Below are positions 1 to 7,541 of a stretch of 11,076 bases of DNA, piece by piece. Positions within the stretch are counted from its first letter, which is position 1; each line of letters begins with the position of its first letter. A model generated the notes under the pieces. That model had not been told where the DNA came from. It ran no database searches and was given only the letters and a program-made list of their open reading frames with translations. Source of the DNA: Burkholderiales bacterium UBA4615 (GTDB taxonomy: Bacteria; Pseudomonadota; Gammaproteobacteria; Burkholderiales; Burkholderiaceae_E). Position numbers and translations under genes: made by a program. Location of the stretch: assembly GCA_002386465.1 (NCBI GenBank), contig DGIT01000071.1, forward strand, positions 1 through 11,076. The letters run 5' to 3'.

Positions 1-366
1 GCTGAGGCCTGGGCACTGATGCGCGCCGGTGCCGCCCGCATCGTCGATGTGCGCACTCATGCGGAGTGGACCTATGTCGGGCGCATCGATGGCACACCGC
101 TGGTGGAATGGCGTGCATTGGGTGCACAGCAGACCAATCCTGACTTTCTTGCGCAACTGGGCGAGCAGGTCAAGCCGGACGTTCCGGTCATGTTCCTGTG
201 CCGCAGCGGCGTGCGCTCGCATGGCGCGGCCCAACTGGCCACACAAGCGGGCTACACCCGAGCCATCAATATCCTCGAAGGCTTTGAGGGCGACCTGGAC
301 GCCAATGGCCATCGCGGCACGGTCGGTGGATGGCGCAAGGCAAGCCTGCCCTGGGTGCAGTCCTGA
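1..366 (+). CDS. Rhodanese-like domain protein (5' end outside window)
   Basis: This is a single-domain rhodanese (sulfurtransferase-like) protein, probably cytosolic; the family moves sulfane sulfur through a persulfide on the active-site cysteine. The reading frame is open from base 1 and gives AEAWALM before the first ATG at 19. Full-length relatives start with a similar segment, so the gene very likely begins upstream and the ATG at 19 is not the start. Counting from that ATG, the early VDVR-x-x-x-EW motif is at residues 9-17. The active-site loop CRSGVRS is at 61-67, with Cys61 the predicted nucleophile, followed by a GY..A.N..GGxxG-type end. It ends with TGA at 364-366, 11 nt before the aminotransferase gene, so the two are probably co-transcribed. 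The substrate cannot be read from the sequence. Confidence 0.9.
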   Translation, partial: AEAWALMRAGAARIVDVRTHAEWTYVGRIDGTPLVEWRALGAQQTNPDFLAQLGEQVKPDVPVMFLCRSGVRSHGAAQLATQAGYTRAINILEGFEGDLDANGHRGTVGGWRKASLPWVQS

Positions 367-377
367 GCGTACAGCCC

Positions 378-1541
378 ATGCGGCTGGCTGACCGCACCCG
401 GGCGATCGCGCCCTTTCATGTCATGGAGTTGGCCAAGCGGGCCGTGGCGATGGAGCAGCGCGGCCATCCGGTGATTCACCTGTCCATTGGTGAGCCCGAC
501 TTCACGGCCCCGCCTGGTGTCATCGCGGCCCTTGAGCGTGCTGCACGCGACGGTCGCACGCAATACAGTCCGGCAGTCGGCACCAGCGCGCTGCGTGAGG
601 CCATCGCTGCAGACTATCTGCGCCGCCATGGCGTGGTCGTCGATCCTGAGCGCATCATCGTGACTGCTGGCGCCTCGGCGGCACTGACGCTGGCCTGCTG
701 TGCGCTGGTCAATCCCGGCGACGAGGTGCTACTGACCGACCCGAGCTATCCCTGCAACCGGCATTTCGTTGCAGCATTCGATGGTCGTCCGAATGCCATC
801 CCGGTGTTTGAAGACACCCGGTTTCAACTCACCCCCGAACTGGTCGATCAGCACTGGGGGTCGCAAACACGCGGCGTGCTGCTGGCATCGCCCGCCAATC
901 CAACCGGCACCTCCATTCCCTTTGATGCACTCAGCCAGATCGTGAGCACGGTGCGCGCACGCGGCGGATTCACCCTGGTCGACGAGATCTACCTGGGGCT
1001 GACGTACGAAGGCACGGCCCGCAGCGCCCTTGAACTGGGCGACGATGTGATCGTCTGCAACAGCTTTTCCAAGTCGTTTGCCATGACCGGCTGGCGCCTG
1101 GGGTGGCTGGTGGTCCCTTTGCACAGCGTGCCCGTGTTTGAAAAGCTCGCCCAGAACCTCTTTATCTGCCCCTCGACGCTGGCGCAGCATGCCGCTCTGG
1201 CCTGCTTCGAGCCGGAGGCCCTTGCTTTATGCGAGGCGCGACGCGGGCTGCTCAAAGACCGGCGCGATGCACTGATCCCGGCACTCGAGCAGGCTGGCTT
1301 CAGGATTCCAGTGCGACCGGATGGCGCGTTTTATGTCTGGATGGACTGCAGCCGCTTTGGCGAAAGCGGGCGACTGGCCGACCGGCTGCTGGATGAAGCG
1401 GCCGTCTCGCTGGTGCCGGGACATGATTTCGGCGCCAATGATCCCGGCAGATGGATGCGGCTGTCCTATGCCAGCCCGCTTGAGCGGCTGCAGGAGGCGG
1501 TGCGGCGCATGGCGACTTGCCTGGGAACGGGCGGGGCCTGA
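378..1541 (+). CDS. Class I/II PLP-dependent aminotransferase
   Basis: A fold-type I, pyridoxal-phosphate-dependent aminotransferase of 387 residues, a usual length for the aspartate aminotransferase-like subgroup. I chose the ATG at 378 because the N-terminus MRLADRTRAI..FHVMEL matches relatives. The longer frame from ATG 330 would overlap the rhodanese gene and add 16 unlike residues. Visible motifs are GEPDF (38-42, substrate pocket), SPANPTG (171-177), DEIY (202-205, cofactor-binding Asp and Tyr), and SFSKSFAMTGWR (229-240) with Lys232 as the Schiff-base lysine. Arg361 in RLSYA is the expected carboxylate-binding arginine. No signal peptide is seen, so it should be cytosolic. The amino donor and acceptor (Asp, Ala, aromatic or other) cannot be assigned. 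It lies directly behind the rhodanese gene and converges on the transglycosylase gene. Confidence 0.93.
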   Translation: MRLADRTRAIAPFHVMELAKRAVAMEQRGHPVIHLSIGEPDFTAPPGVIAALERAARDGRTQYSPAVGTSALREAIAADYLRRHGVVVDPERIIVTAGASAALTLACCALVNPGDEVLLTDPSYPCNRHFVAAFDGRPNAIPVFEDTRFQLTPELVDQHWGSQTRGVLLASPANPTGTSIPFDALSQIVSTVRARGGFTLVDEIYLGLTYEGTARSALELGDDVIVCNSFSKSFAMTGWRLGWLVVPLHSVPVFEKLAQNLFICPSTLAQHAALACFEPEALALCEARRGLLKDRRDALIPALEQAGFRIPVRPDGAFYVWMDCSRFGESGRLADRLLDEAAVSLVPGHDFGANDPGRWMRLSYASPLERLQEAVRRMATCLGTGGA

Positions 1542-1559
1542 TTCGGCTGTCGATCGGCC

Positions 1560-1573
1560 GCCGACGCCTCGGC
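1560..1573. terminator. Possible small hairpin between convergent genes
   Basis: The 61-nt gap between the convergent aminotransferase and transglycosylase genes contains GCCGA-CGCC-TCGGC, a 5-bp stem with a 4-nt loop. No T-tract follows on either strand, so a terminator role is only suggested by position. Confidence 0.2.
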
Positions 1574-1602
1574 AGCAGCTCAGGCCATTCAACCCGGGCG
1601 AA

Positions 1603-2727
1603 TCAGATGTCGCCCTGCCCCGCTGACCGTGCCGACTGTGCGGGCTGCAAGCCAACAGCTTCAGAGGCCTGCCCCGGAGACGCCGAAGGCGTACTTCGGG
1701 CTGGCTCATAGACGGGGCCGACCGTTGCGGGAGCCACCACCGACTCGGTTGCAGGCGGTGCATCGGCCAAGGCTGCAGTGCGCACCATCGCCACCCGCTC
1801 GGTGCGGGGAGCCGGCATCGCCAGTTCGGCCGGAATAGGCTTGCCGGCTGCTGCTGCGGCAATGCGGTCGCGCGCACTGAGCACCTTGGCTCCATAGCCG
1901 CCATCGTTGTCCATGAGCGCAGCACCCACATACGACTTGAGGGCCCCCTCAACCGAACCATCGCGCTGGATGTACTCGCGCAGGATGGCGCTGCCAACCC
2001 GAATATTGGCGACCGGGTCAAATGCCGCCCGAATGCCGCCGAAAGGCATGAACTTTTCGACATGCACGCGAGTGAGGACCTGCATCAGGCCCTGAGCGCC
2101 GGCAGAACTCTGCGCACGCGGATCGAAGCTGGATTCAACCGACATCACGGCCAGGACCAGCATGGGGTCGATGCGCGCATCGCGGGCCGCCAGGTAGGCG
2201 TGATGCACGAATTCAGTGGTGGCATCCAGGGTGACGCGATAGCGCGCAGCGATGAACCGCGCGATGTTGGCCTGTTCGCGCTCAAGCTGGCGAGGCGTGC
2301 GGGCAATGTCATCCGAATCGGGGCGCAGATGCAGCCAGGGTTCGAATCGGGCCGACTCACTCGTGAACGCCGACGACGCAACCCGTGACAGCGTCTCGGC
2401 AATCGGCGCTTCGGGCAGCGGCTGACCGGGGAGCGCGTCGCCCGTCGGGAGCATGACCACGGCGCTCGATGCAGGTGCTGGCAGATTGGCCAGGGCTGCC
2501 GACACAGCCGCATGCACACGTGTACGCTGCGCCAGTGCGTCCGTGCCACCCAGGGTGCCATGCACAGCCACTACGGCCAGCAGCGCGGTTGGCGCCGCAT
2601 GCCGAAGCATCCGCCCCATCACAGCCGTCAGACGCAGCCGGTCCTGGGGCGCCTCACGCCCCGACTGTTCGGGCAGCGCCCGAGGTTCGGACGCGCTGCT
2701 TGCTGCGATTGGCGAACGATCGATCAT
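1603..2727 (-). CDS. Lytic transglycosylase (SLT domain), exported
   Basis: A family 1-type soluble lytic transglycosylase that cleaves the MurNAc-GlcNAc bond of peptidoglycan in the periplasm, leaving 1,6-anhydro ends. The ATG at 2727 is preferred because AGGAG stands about 5 nt upstream; 374 residues result. A longer frame to 2784 lacks this support. Residues 37-66 hold basic residues, a hydrophobic run (PTALLAVVAV) and an ALA-Q cleavage-like site, so an N-terminal export signal or anchor is likely. Translation could also begin at an internal ATG (2619) just ahead of that signal. The SLT domain spans about 175-295: SVESSFDP with Glu198 as the catalytic acid, then GLMQV (213-217) and the Y-V-G-A box near 266. 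The C-terminal 80 residues are Ala/Pro-rich and low in complexity. The gene stands alone, convergent with the aminotransferase gene. Confidence 0.9.
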   Translation of the reverse strand: MIDRSPIAASSASEPRALPEQSGREAPQDRLRLTAVMGRMLRHAAPTALLAVVAVHGTLGGTDALAQRTRVHAAVSAALANLPAPASSAVVMLPTGDALPGQPLPEAPIAETLSRVASSAFTSESARFEPWLHLRPDSDDIARTPRQLEREQANIARFIAARYRVTLDATTEFVHHAYLAARDARIDPMLVLAVMSVESSFDPRAQSSAGAQGLMQVLTRVHVEKFMPFGGIRAAFDPVANIRVGSAILREYIQRDGSVEGALKSYVGAALMDNDGGYGAKVLSARDRIAAAAAGKPIPAELAMPAPRTERVAMVRTAALADAPPATESVVAPATVGPVYEPARSTPSASPGQASEAVGLQPAQSARSAGQGDI

Positions 2728-2828
2728 CCACGCTCCTGTGCGGCAGACAACACCGCTGCATCCCATCCGGTCGGACGGGGACATGACGCGACAGCGCTCG
2801 GACTGTCAGGACCGCATCCGTCTTGCAG

Positions 2829-2950
2829 GCGCACAAGTGCGCAGGCCGGATGCCCGTGTGGCGACCAGGTCGCCGGGACGCTCAACCGGGTTCACGTGGG
2901 AACCCGTGCAGGAATGGTCGCCCTCTGGATAGCGCAGCGACCAGCGCTGC
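2829..2950. repeat. Cluster of four short inverted repeats
   Basis: Four separate inverted repeats lie within 122 nt. At 2829-2842 GCGCAC and GTGCGC flank AA. At 2860-2874 GGCGACC and GGTCGCC flank one A. At 2887-2906 CGGGTTC and GAACCCG flank a 6-nt loop. At 2934-2950 GCAGCG and CGCTGC flank 5 nt. The first two are tight enough to be operator palindromes and the last two could form RNA hairpins. High GC makes short repeats common, so a function is not established. Confidence 0.4.
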
Positions 2951-3003
2951 AGGGTGGGGCGATCCGCTGGGACGAGGCTCGACAGGCTGCCTTCGCCACC
3001 TGC

Positions 3004-3048
3004 CCGATACAACCCGGTACAACCGTTCGGGGGCAGGTTTCAACCGTT
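3004..3048 (+). repeat. Phased direct repeats (CAACC boxes) upstream of ubiD
   Basis: Two adjacent 10-mers, CCGATACAAC (3004-3013) and CCGGTACAAC (3014-3023), differ at one base. The 8-mer CAACCGTT occurs at 3020-3027 and again at 3041-3048. CAACC therefore starts at 3010, 3020 and 3041, intervals of 10 and 21 nt, close to one and two helical turns. This is the kind of arrangement a DNA-binding regulator could use; no regulator is identified. Confidence 0.4.
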
Positions 3049-3275
3049 GGTGAGCCGGAGTTTACCAGCCAGACCGGGCGGGTCAAATACCCGGGGTGGC
3101 AGGCGACCGGCGCAGCATCCTGCAGGAGCCGGCCTCGTCGGCTGTCTGTCCAAGACTGAACAGGCCGTCCAATGACCGGATTCGCACTTGAATGTCATGG
3201 TCAGCAGCTCACTGACTGGGTTGGCCAGGCCGTGTGAGAGGATGCGGATCACCGACCTTGAACCTGCCGACTCCG

Positions 3276-4832
3276 ATGCGTTATGCCGATCTGCGCGACT
3301 TCATTGCGCAACTTGAATCCCAGGGCGAATTGCGCCGAATCGCCGCTCCGGTGTCACCACGCTTCGAGATGACAGAGATCGCCGACAGGGTCTTGCGCGC
3401 TCAAGGGCCGGCCCTGCTCTTTGAACAGCCGAGCGAGGCCGGTCGCACTTGGGCGCATCCGGTGCTCGCCAATTTGTTCGGCACACCGCGTCGGGTCGCG
3501 CTGGGGATGGGCGAAGACTCGGTCGATGCCCTGCGCGAAGTAGGGGCATTGCTGGCCTATCTGAAAGAACCCGAACCCCCGAAAGGCCTGAAGGACGCCT
3601 GGGACAAGCTACCCGTGCTGCGACAGGTGCTGAACATGGCGCCCAGGGAAGTCTCGCGGGCGCCCTGCCAGCAGCAGGTGCGCGAAGGCAATGAAGTGGA
3701 TCTGGGACGGTTGCCGGTGCAAACCTGCTGGCCCGGCGATGTGGCGCCGCTCATCACCTGGGGCCTGGTGATCACCCGCGGCCCCAACCGCACCCGCCAG
3801 AACCTGGGCATCTATCGGCAGCAGGTGATCGGTCCCAACCGCACCATCATGCGCTGGCTGGCGCATCGGGGCGGCGCACTGGATTTTCGTGAGCATGCTG
3901 CCGCCCACCCAGGCACACCGTTTCCGATCGCGGTGGCGCTGGGCGCCGACCCGGCCACCATCCTGGGCGCGGTCACGCCGGTTCCGGACAGCCTGTCCGA
4001 GTACCAGTTCGCAGGTCTGCTGCGGGGCGCCAAGACCGAGCTCGTGAAGTGTCTGGGCAACGATCTGAGGGTGCCGGCCAGCGCCGAAATCGTCCTGGAA
4101 GGAGCGATTCAGCCCGATCCGGATGGCGCGCTCACCCTTGCCAATGCGCGACGCCTGGGCTGGCAGGGTGAATTGCCAGCCACCGCGCGCACGGGTTGGG
4201 AAATGGCGCTTGAAGGGCCCTATGGCGATCACACCGGTTACTACAACGAGCAGGACTGGTTCCCGGTCTTCGCCATCGATCGCATGACCTTGCGCGACAA
4301 CGCCATCTACCACTCCACCTACACCGGCAAACCGCCCGATGAACCCGCCATCCTGGGGGTGGCCCTGAACGAAGTCTTCGTGCCGATCCTGCGCAAGCAG
4401 TTTTCCGAGATCGTCGACTTCTACCTGCCCCCGGAGGGCTGCTCGTACCGCATGGCGGTCGTGTCCATGAAAAAGCAGTACCCGGGACACGCCAAGCGGG
4501 TGATGTTCGGCATCTGGAGCTTTCTGCGGCAGTTCATGTACACCAAGTTCATCATCGTGGTGGATGACGATGTCGATGTGCGCGACTGGAAGGAAGTGAT
4601 CTGGGCGGTGACCACGCGCGTAGATCCCCTGCGTGACACCACGCTGGTCGATCGCACACCGATCGATTACCTGGACTTCGCGTCGCCGGTCTCGGGCCTG
4701 GGCTCGAAAATGGGCATCGATGCGACTAACAAGTGGCCAGGCGAAAGCGATCGGGAATGGGGTCGGACGATCAGCATGTCGCCCGAGGTGAAAAAGCGGG
4801 TCGACGCCATGTGGGCCGCGCTGGGGCTGTAA
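3276..4832 (+). CDS. ubiD: UbiD 4-hydroxy-3-polyprenylbenzoate decarboxylase
   Basis: Decarboxylates 3-polyprenyl-4-hydroxybenzoate to 2-polyprenylphenol in ubiquinone synthesis, using the prenylated FMN cofactor made by UbiX (not in this window). The ATG at 3276 (MRYADLRDF) matches the conserved family N-terminus; the frame is open to 3234 but adds 14 unlike residues. Length is 518 residues, somewhat over the E. coli enzyme. Visible landmarks are RQNLGIYRQQ (175-184, Arg181), RWLAHRGGALD (193-203), PASAEIVLEG (267-276), EGPYGDHTGYY (313-323), PPEGCSYR, RQFMYTKF, and the near-invariant tail DFASPVSGLGSKMG followed by DATNKWPGE. Glu313 and Asp318 lie in the acidic active-site box. About 20 extra residues seem to lie between 280 and 310. 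It is a single gene, convergent with dacB. Confidence 0.96.
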   Translation: MRYADLRDFIAQLESQGELRRIAAPVSPRFEMTEIADRVLRAQGPALLFEQPSEAGRTWAHPVLANLFGTPRRVALGMGEDSVDALREVGALLAYLKEPEPPKGLKDAWDKLPVLRQVLNMAPREVSRAPCQQQVREGNEVDLGRLPVQTCWPGDVAPLITWGLVITRGPNRTRQNLGIYRQQVIGPNRTIMRWLAHRGGALDFREHAAAHPGTPFPIAVALGADPATILGAVTPVPDSLSEYQFAGLLRGAKTELVKCLGNDLRVPASAEIVLEGAIQPDPDGALTLANARRLGWQGELPATARTGWEMALEGPYGDHTGYYNEQDWFPVFAIDRMTLRDNAIYHSTYTGKPPDEPAILGVALNEVFVPILRKQFSEIVDFYLPPEGCSYRMAVVSMKKQYPGHAKRVMFGIWSFLRQFMYTKFIIVVDDDVDVRDWKEVIWAVTTRVDPLRDTTLVDRTPIDYLDFASPVSGLGSKMGIDATNKWPGESDREWGRTISMSPEVKKRVDAMWAALGL

Positions 4833-4837
4833 GCACC

Positions 4838-4853
4838 GGGTCGGGCCGGACCC
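4838..4853. terminator. Candidate bidirectional hairpin between ubiD and dacB
   Basis: The 21-nt gap between the convergent stop codons contains GGGTC (4838-4842) and GACCC (4849-4853) around a 6-nt GC-rich loop. It fills the gap and would be shared by both transcripts, but no T-tract follows, so it is not a classic intrinsic terminator. Confidence 0.35.
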
Positions 4854-6446
4854 TCAGTTCGCCGAATACACCCAGCGCAGCAGGGCGTCCTGAGCCGCTC
4901 CGCTGCTTTGGGCACGCGGCCCGTTGATCAGCATGACGACCGCAAAACGCCGACCTGATGCGGCGTCCACATAGCCGGCAATGCTGCGCACGTCGTTCAG
5001 ACTGCCGGTCTTGATCCACGCATTGCCAGCGACCGGATCGGACTTCAGGCGGCTTTTCATCGTGCCGTCCACACCAACCACCGGCAGGGACTCTATATAT
5101 ATAGGGGCGTGCGGGCTGCGCGATGCGTCGACCAGCAGACGCGCCAGACTCGCCGGCGAAATGCGCTCACGACGCGACAGCCCGGAGCCGTTGTCGATCA
5201 CGATCTCGGGGGTGCGCAAGCCGCGTTTTTCAAGCCAGGCGTTCAGTGTGGCGCGCGCGCGCTCCAGCGTGGCCGGCCGGCGACGTTGCGGGTCAGCCGA
5301 GGTATGCAGCAGCACCTGACGCGCCATCACGTTGTTGCTGTACTTGTTGATGTCCTTGACCACGTCGGCCAGCGTCCGGGGTGAATCCCAGCGCACAAGC
5401 ACGGGCAGATTCGGCTCGATGCGCCGCTCTATCACCGTGCGGCCCTCCCAGACGCCACCAGCTGCCTGCCAGGCCGAGGCGAAAAAACCGTGGATGAACT
5501 GGCGGTGGTTGAGCACAGCCACCATGGTCGACTGCTCGCCGCAGGCGGGGGAATACTGACCCGCCACGCGAATGGTGGGCGCATCCTCGGGCCCGACTTC
5601 ACGGATCGACAACCCCGCAATGCCGAACCGACACCCGCCGCGTGCCAGCTTGACCTCATCGACGATCGGCACCGCCAGCGGGGGGTCCAGGTCAACCGCA
5701 AGCCCGCCGGTTTGCGGGCGCACCGACACACGGGTCGCCTTGAAGTTCATCAGCGCCGCACTGGGCCGCACGTTGTAGGGCTGGGAGCGGTCGCCATCGA
5801 AGGCCTCCACGGCCGCGTCACCCACGTCGTAGAGCGAATCATCGACCACCAGGTTGCCGCGGATCTCGCGCAGGCCATTGGCCCGCAGCCGCATGATCAG
5901 CTCGGTCAGGTCTTCAATGACGAATTTCGGGTCGCCGCCACCTTGCAGCACCAGGTCGCCCTGCAGCACATCGCCGGTCAGCTGACCGCGCATCATGATC
6001 TGCGTACGCCAGCGAAAATTCGGCCCCAACAAGGACAGCGCCGCATGAGTGGTGACCAGCTTCATGGTCGAAGCCGGATTGAACGCCACCTCAGCGTTGT
6101 GCCAGACCAGCGGGACACCGCCATCCAGTGGCACCACCGCCACCCCGTACTCGTGGGGCCCCAGCGCAGCCGCACGCATCGCGTCGGCCACGCCCGCTGG
6201 CACCGCAGCACCGATCAGGCCACTGACCGGCACAGGCTGCTGGCGGCCAGCCCCCTCGGACGGCGCACCGGGCTGTGCGGGCTCGGCCACGACGGACGCA
6301 GGGGTGCCGTAGGACGGCGCCTGGGTCTGCGCAGCCGTATCCAGAGCACCACCGAGTGCGACACACACGGCTACATACGGGATCAGTGCCCGTACGCGCA
6401 GGCAGGCAGCAAGACGAAGAAGCACCATAATCGACGATGATCTCAT
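4854..6446 (-). CDS. dacB: D-Ala-D-Ala carboxypeptidase/endopeptidase (PBP4, S13)
   Basis: A class C low-molecular-weight penicillin-binding protein that trims pentapeptide stems or cleaves peptide cross-links in the periplasm. Counting from the ATG at 6446 it has 530 residues. The N-terminus is basic, then hydrophobic (LIPYVAVCVALGGAL), and ends in an ATAAQ-like cleavage site, so it should be secreted. The active-site motifs are in order: S-T-M-K (126-129, Ser126 nucleophile), S-N-N (370-372) and KTG (479-481). The long insert between the first two motifs is typical of PBP4. The start is uncertain: the ATG at 6428 gives a shorter signal peptide, and neither has a strong ribosome binding site. 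The frame stays open to 7013, but that part runs through the SDR gene on the other strand and is not real. It is divergent from the SDR gene. Confidence 0.93.
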   Translation of the reverse strand: MRSSSIMVLLRLAACLRVRALIPYVAVCVALGGALDTAAQTQAPSYGTPASVVAEPAQPGAPSEGAGRQQPVPVSGLIGAAVPAGVADAMRAAALGPHEYGVAVVPLDGGVPLVWHNAEVAFNPASTMKLVTTHAALSLLGPNFRWRTQIMMRGQLTGDVLQGDLVLQGGGDPKFVIEDLTELIMRLRANGLREIRGNLVVDDSLYDVGDAAVEAFDGDRSQPYNVRPSAALMNFKATRVSVRPQTGGLAVDLDPPLAVPIVDEVKLARGGCRFGIAGLSIREVGPEDAPTIRVAGQYSPACGEQSTMVAVLNHRQFIHGFFASAWQAAGGVWEGRTVIERRIEPNLPVLVRWDSPRTLADVVKDINKYSNNVMARQVLLHTSADPQRRRPATLERARATLNAWLEKRGLRTPEIVIDNGSGLSRRERISPASLARLLVDASRSPHAPIYIESLPVVGVDGTMKSRLKSDPVAGNAWIKTGSLNDVRSIAGYVDAASGRRFAVVMLINGPRAQSSGAAQDALLRWVYSAN

Positions 6447-6491
6447 GCAGAGCGGGAACTGCCGTTCGGAACCGACGAGGAGCGTATTCAC

Positions 6492-7262
6492 ATGAAACTT
6501 CAAGCAAAGGTCGCGCTGGTCACTGGAGGCGCGCAAGGCATCGGTCTGGCTTGCGCCATGCGCTTCGCCGAGGAGGGCGCACGCGTGGCCATCGTCGATC
6601 TGGACGCCCGCCGCGGCGCTGAAGCCGTTCAGGCCATTGGCGCCGATCGCGCACTCTTCGTCGAGGGCGACGTCACTCAGACCGCGACCGCCCTGAAGGC
6701 CATTGACGCCACACAAGAGCGATTCGGGCCAATCGACATCCTGCTGAACAACGCCGGCATCACCCACGCGGCGGACTTCCTCGATCTGAAGGAAGCCGAC
6801 TTCGACCGCGTGCTGAGCATCAATCTGCGTTCGTATTTCGTGTTCGGTCAGGCCGTCGCGCGGCGTATGGTCGCGCAGGAGCGCAGCGGCGTGATCATCA
6901 ACATGTCGAGCGTCAACGCAATCCTGGCCATTCCAAACCAGATCCCGTATGTGGTGTCCAAAGGGGGCGTCAACCAGTTGACGCGCGTGATGGCCATGTC
7001 GCTCGCGCCGCACGGCATCCGCGTGAACGCCATCGGGCCCGGGACCATCGCCACCGACCTGGCACGTCAGGCTGTGCTGGGCTCGCCTCAGGCCGAGCGC
7101 ACGATCATGTCCCGCACACCGCTGGGTCGTCTGGGCGAGCCGTCTGAAGTCGCCAGCGTCGCAGCGTTTCTGGCAAGCGAGGAAGGGTCCTACTTCACAG
7201 GGCAGACCCTGTATCCGGACGGCGGCCGACTGGCTCTCAACTACCTGATGGCGACCGAGTAA
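6492..7262 (+). CDS. SDR family NAD(P)-dependent oxidoreductase
   Basis: A classical short-chain dehydrogenase/reductase of 256 residues, the normal length. The ATG at 6492 has GAGGAG about 10 nt upstream. The Rossmann motif TGGAQGIG is at 11-18. The acidic end of strand beta-2 (IVDLD, Asp36) favours NAD(H) over NADP(H). NNAG is at 86-89 and Asn111 lies in SINLRS. The catalytic set is Ser139 or Ser140, Tyr153 and Lys157 (YVVSK). The PG motif after beta-6 (GPGTIATDL) and the C-terminal YPDGG are also present. Relatives include 3-oxoacyl-ACP reductase-like and sugar or alcohol dehydrogenases; the substrate cannot be told from the sequence. It is divergent from dacB with only 45 nt between the start codons and is probably transcribed alone. 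Confidence 0.92.
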   Translation: MKLQAKVALVTGGAQGIGLACAMRFAEEGARVAIVDLDARRGAEAVQAIGADRALFVEGDVTQTATALKAIDATQERFGPIDILLNNAGITHAADFLDLKEADFDRVLSINLRSYFVFGQAVARRMVAQERSGVIINMSSVNAILAIPNQIPYVVSKGGVNQLTRVMAMSLAPHGIRVNAIGPGTIATDLARQAVLGSPQAERTIMSRTPLGRLGEPSEVASVAAFLASEEGSYFTGQTLYPDGGRLALNYLMATE

Positions 7263-7272
7263 GCCGTCAGGA

Positions 7273-7304
7273 ACGCCGTCATGCGGCGTGCAAGCGCCAC
7301 GCCG
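7273..7304 (+). terminator. Overlapping alternative hairpins after the SDR gene
   Basis: ACGCCG (7273-7278) can pair with CGGCGT (7284-7289) across a 5-nt loop. The same right arm, as CGGCGTG (7284-7290), can instead pair with CACGCCG (7298-7304) across 7 nt. The two folds exclude each other. The position 11 nt after the SDR stop suggests termination, but no T-tract follows. Confidence 0.35.
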
Positions 7305-7541
7305 TGAAGCGACCGGCTTCCGGGCGCAGCCGCATGATCACGCCTCAATGCGGTGCGGTACCGCCCGCTTGGCGTGCATCAAACGCACAGCCCGGGCGCA
7401 TATTCGTATCCGGAGCATGTCACAGCGCTCCGCGCGCCGGCCCCCAGGCCCATCTGCGCCGCACGATCACCGGCTGAAAAGGCCTGAACGACGGGGATCC
7501 GCACAAGAGGCGTGCGTTTTCGATACGCATGCGCCCCCTTC

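Larger units (their letters stand above)
2728..3275. other. Divergent intergenic region, no convincing gene
   Basis: These 548 nt separate the divergent transglycosylase and ubiD starts. Short open frames cross it on both strands, but none resembles a known family or has a good ribosome binding site. I saw no tRNA, no RNase P, 6S or SRP RNA signature, and no riboswitch I could name. It does carry several inverted repeats and a group of direct repeats, listed separately. Promoters for both flanking genes must lie here, but no clear -35/-10 pair stands out. Confidence 0.6.

Noticed and set aside
330..377. ATG at 330 as the aminotransferase start
   Set aside because: It overlaps the rhodanese gene and adds 16 residues absent from the family; the ATG at 378 fits the conserved N-terminus.
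1227..2063. 278-codon frame on the minus strand across the aminotransferase and transglycosylase genes
   Set aside because: It overlaps two well-supported genes and its Arg/Ser/Pro-rich translation resembles no family.
2512..3159. 215-codon frame running into the region upstream of ubiD
   Set aside because: It starts inside the transglycosylase gene on the opposite strand, has no ribosome binding site, and its Arg/Gly/Pro-rich translation is not recognisable.
3609..4490. 293-codon open frame antisense to ubiD
   Set aside because: It overlaps the conserved core of ubiD entirely and its His/Gly/Arg-rich translation matches nothing; it is a shadow of GC-rich codon use.
5490..6440. 316-codon open frame antisense to dacB
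   Set aside because: It lies opposite the PBP4 catalytic domain with a low-complexity, His/Arg-rich translation and no plausible start signal.
6447..7013. Upstream extension of the dacB frame to a 719-residue protein
   Set aside because: The extra 189 residues lie antisense to the well-supported SDR gene, have no family-like features, and would bury the signal peptide inside the protein.
7355..7364. GCGGTACCGC palindrome as an NtrC site for amt
   Set aside because: It does not fit the GCAC-N-GGTGC pattern of NtrC sites, and a 10-bp palindrome alone is weak evidence.
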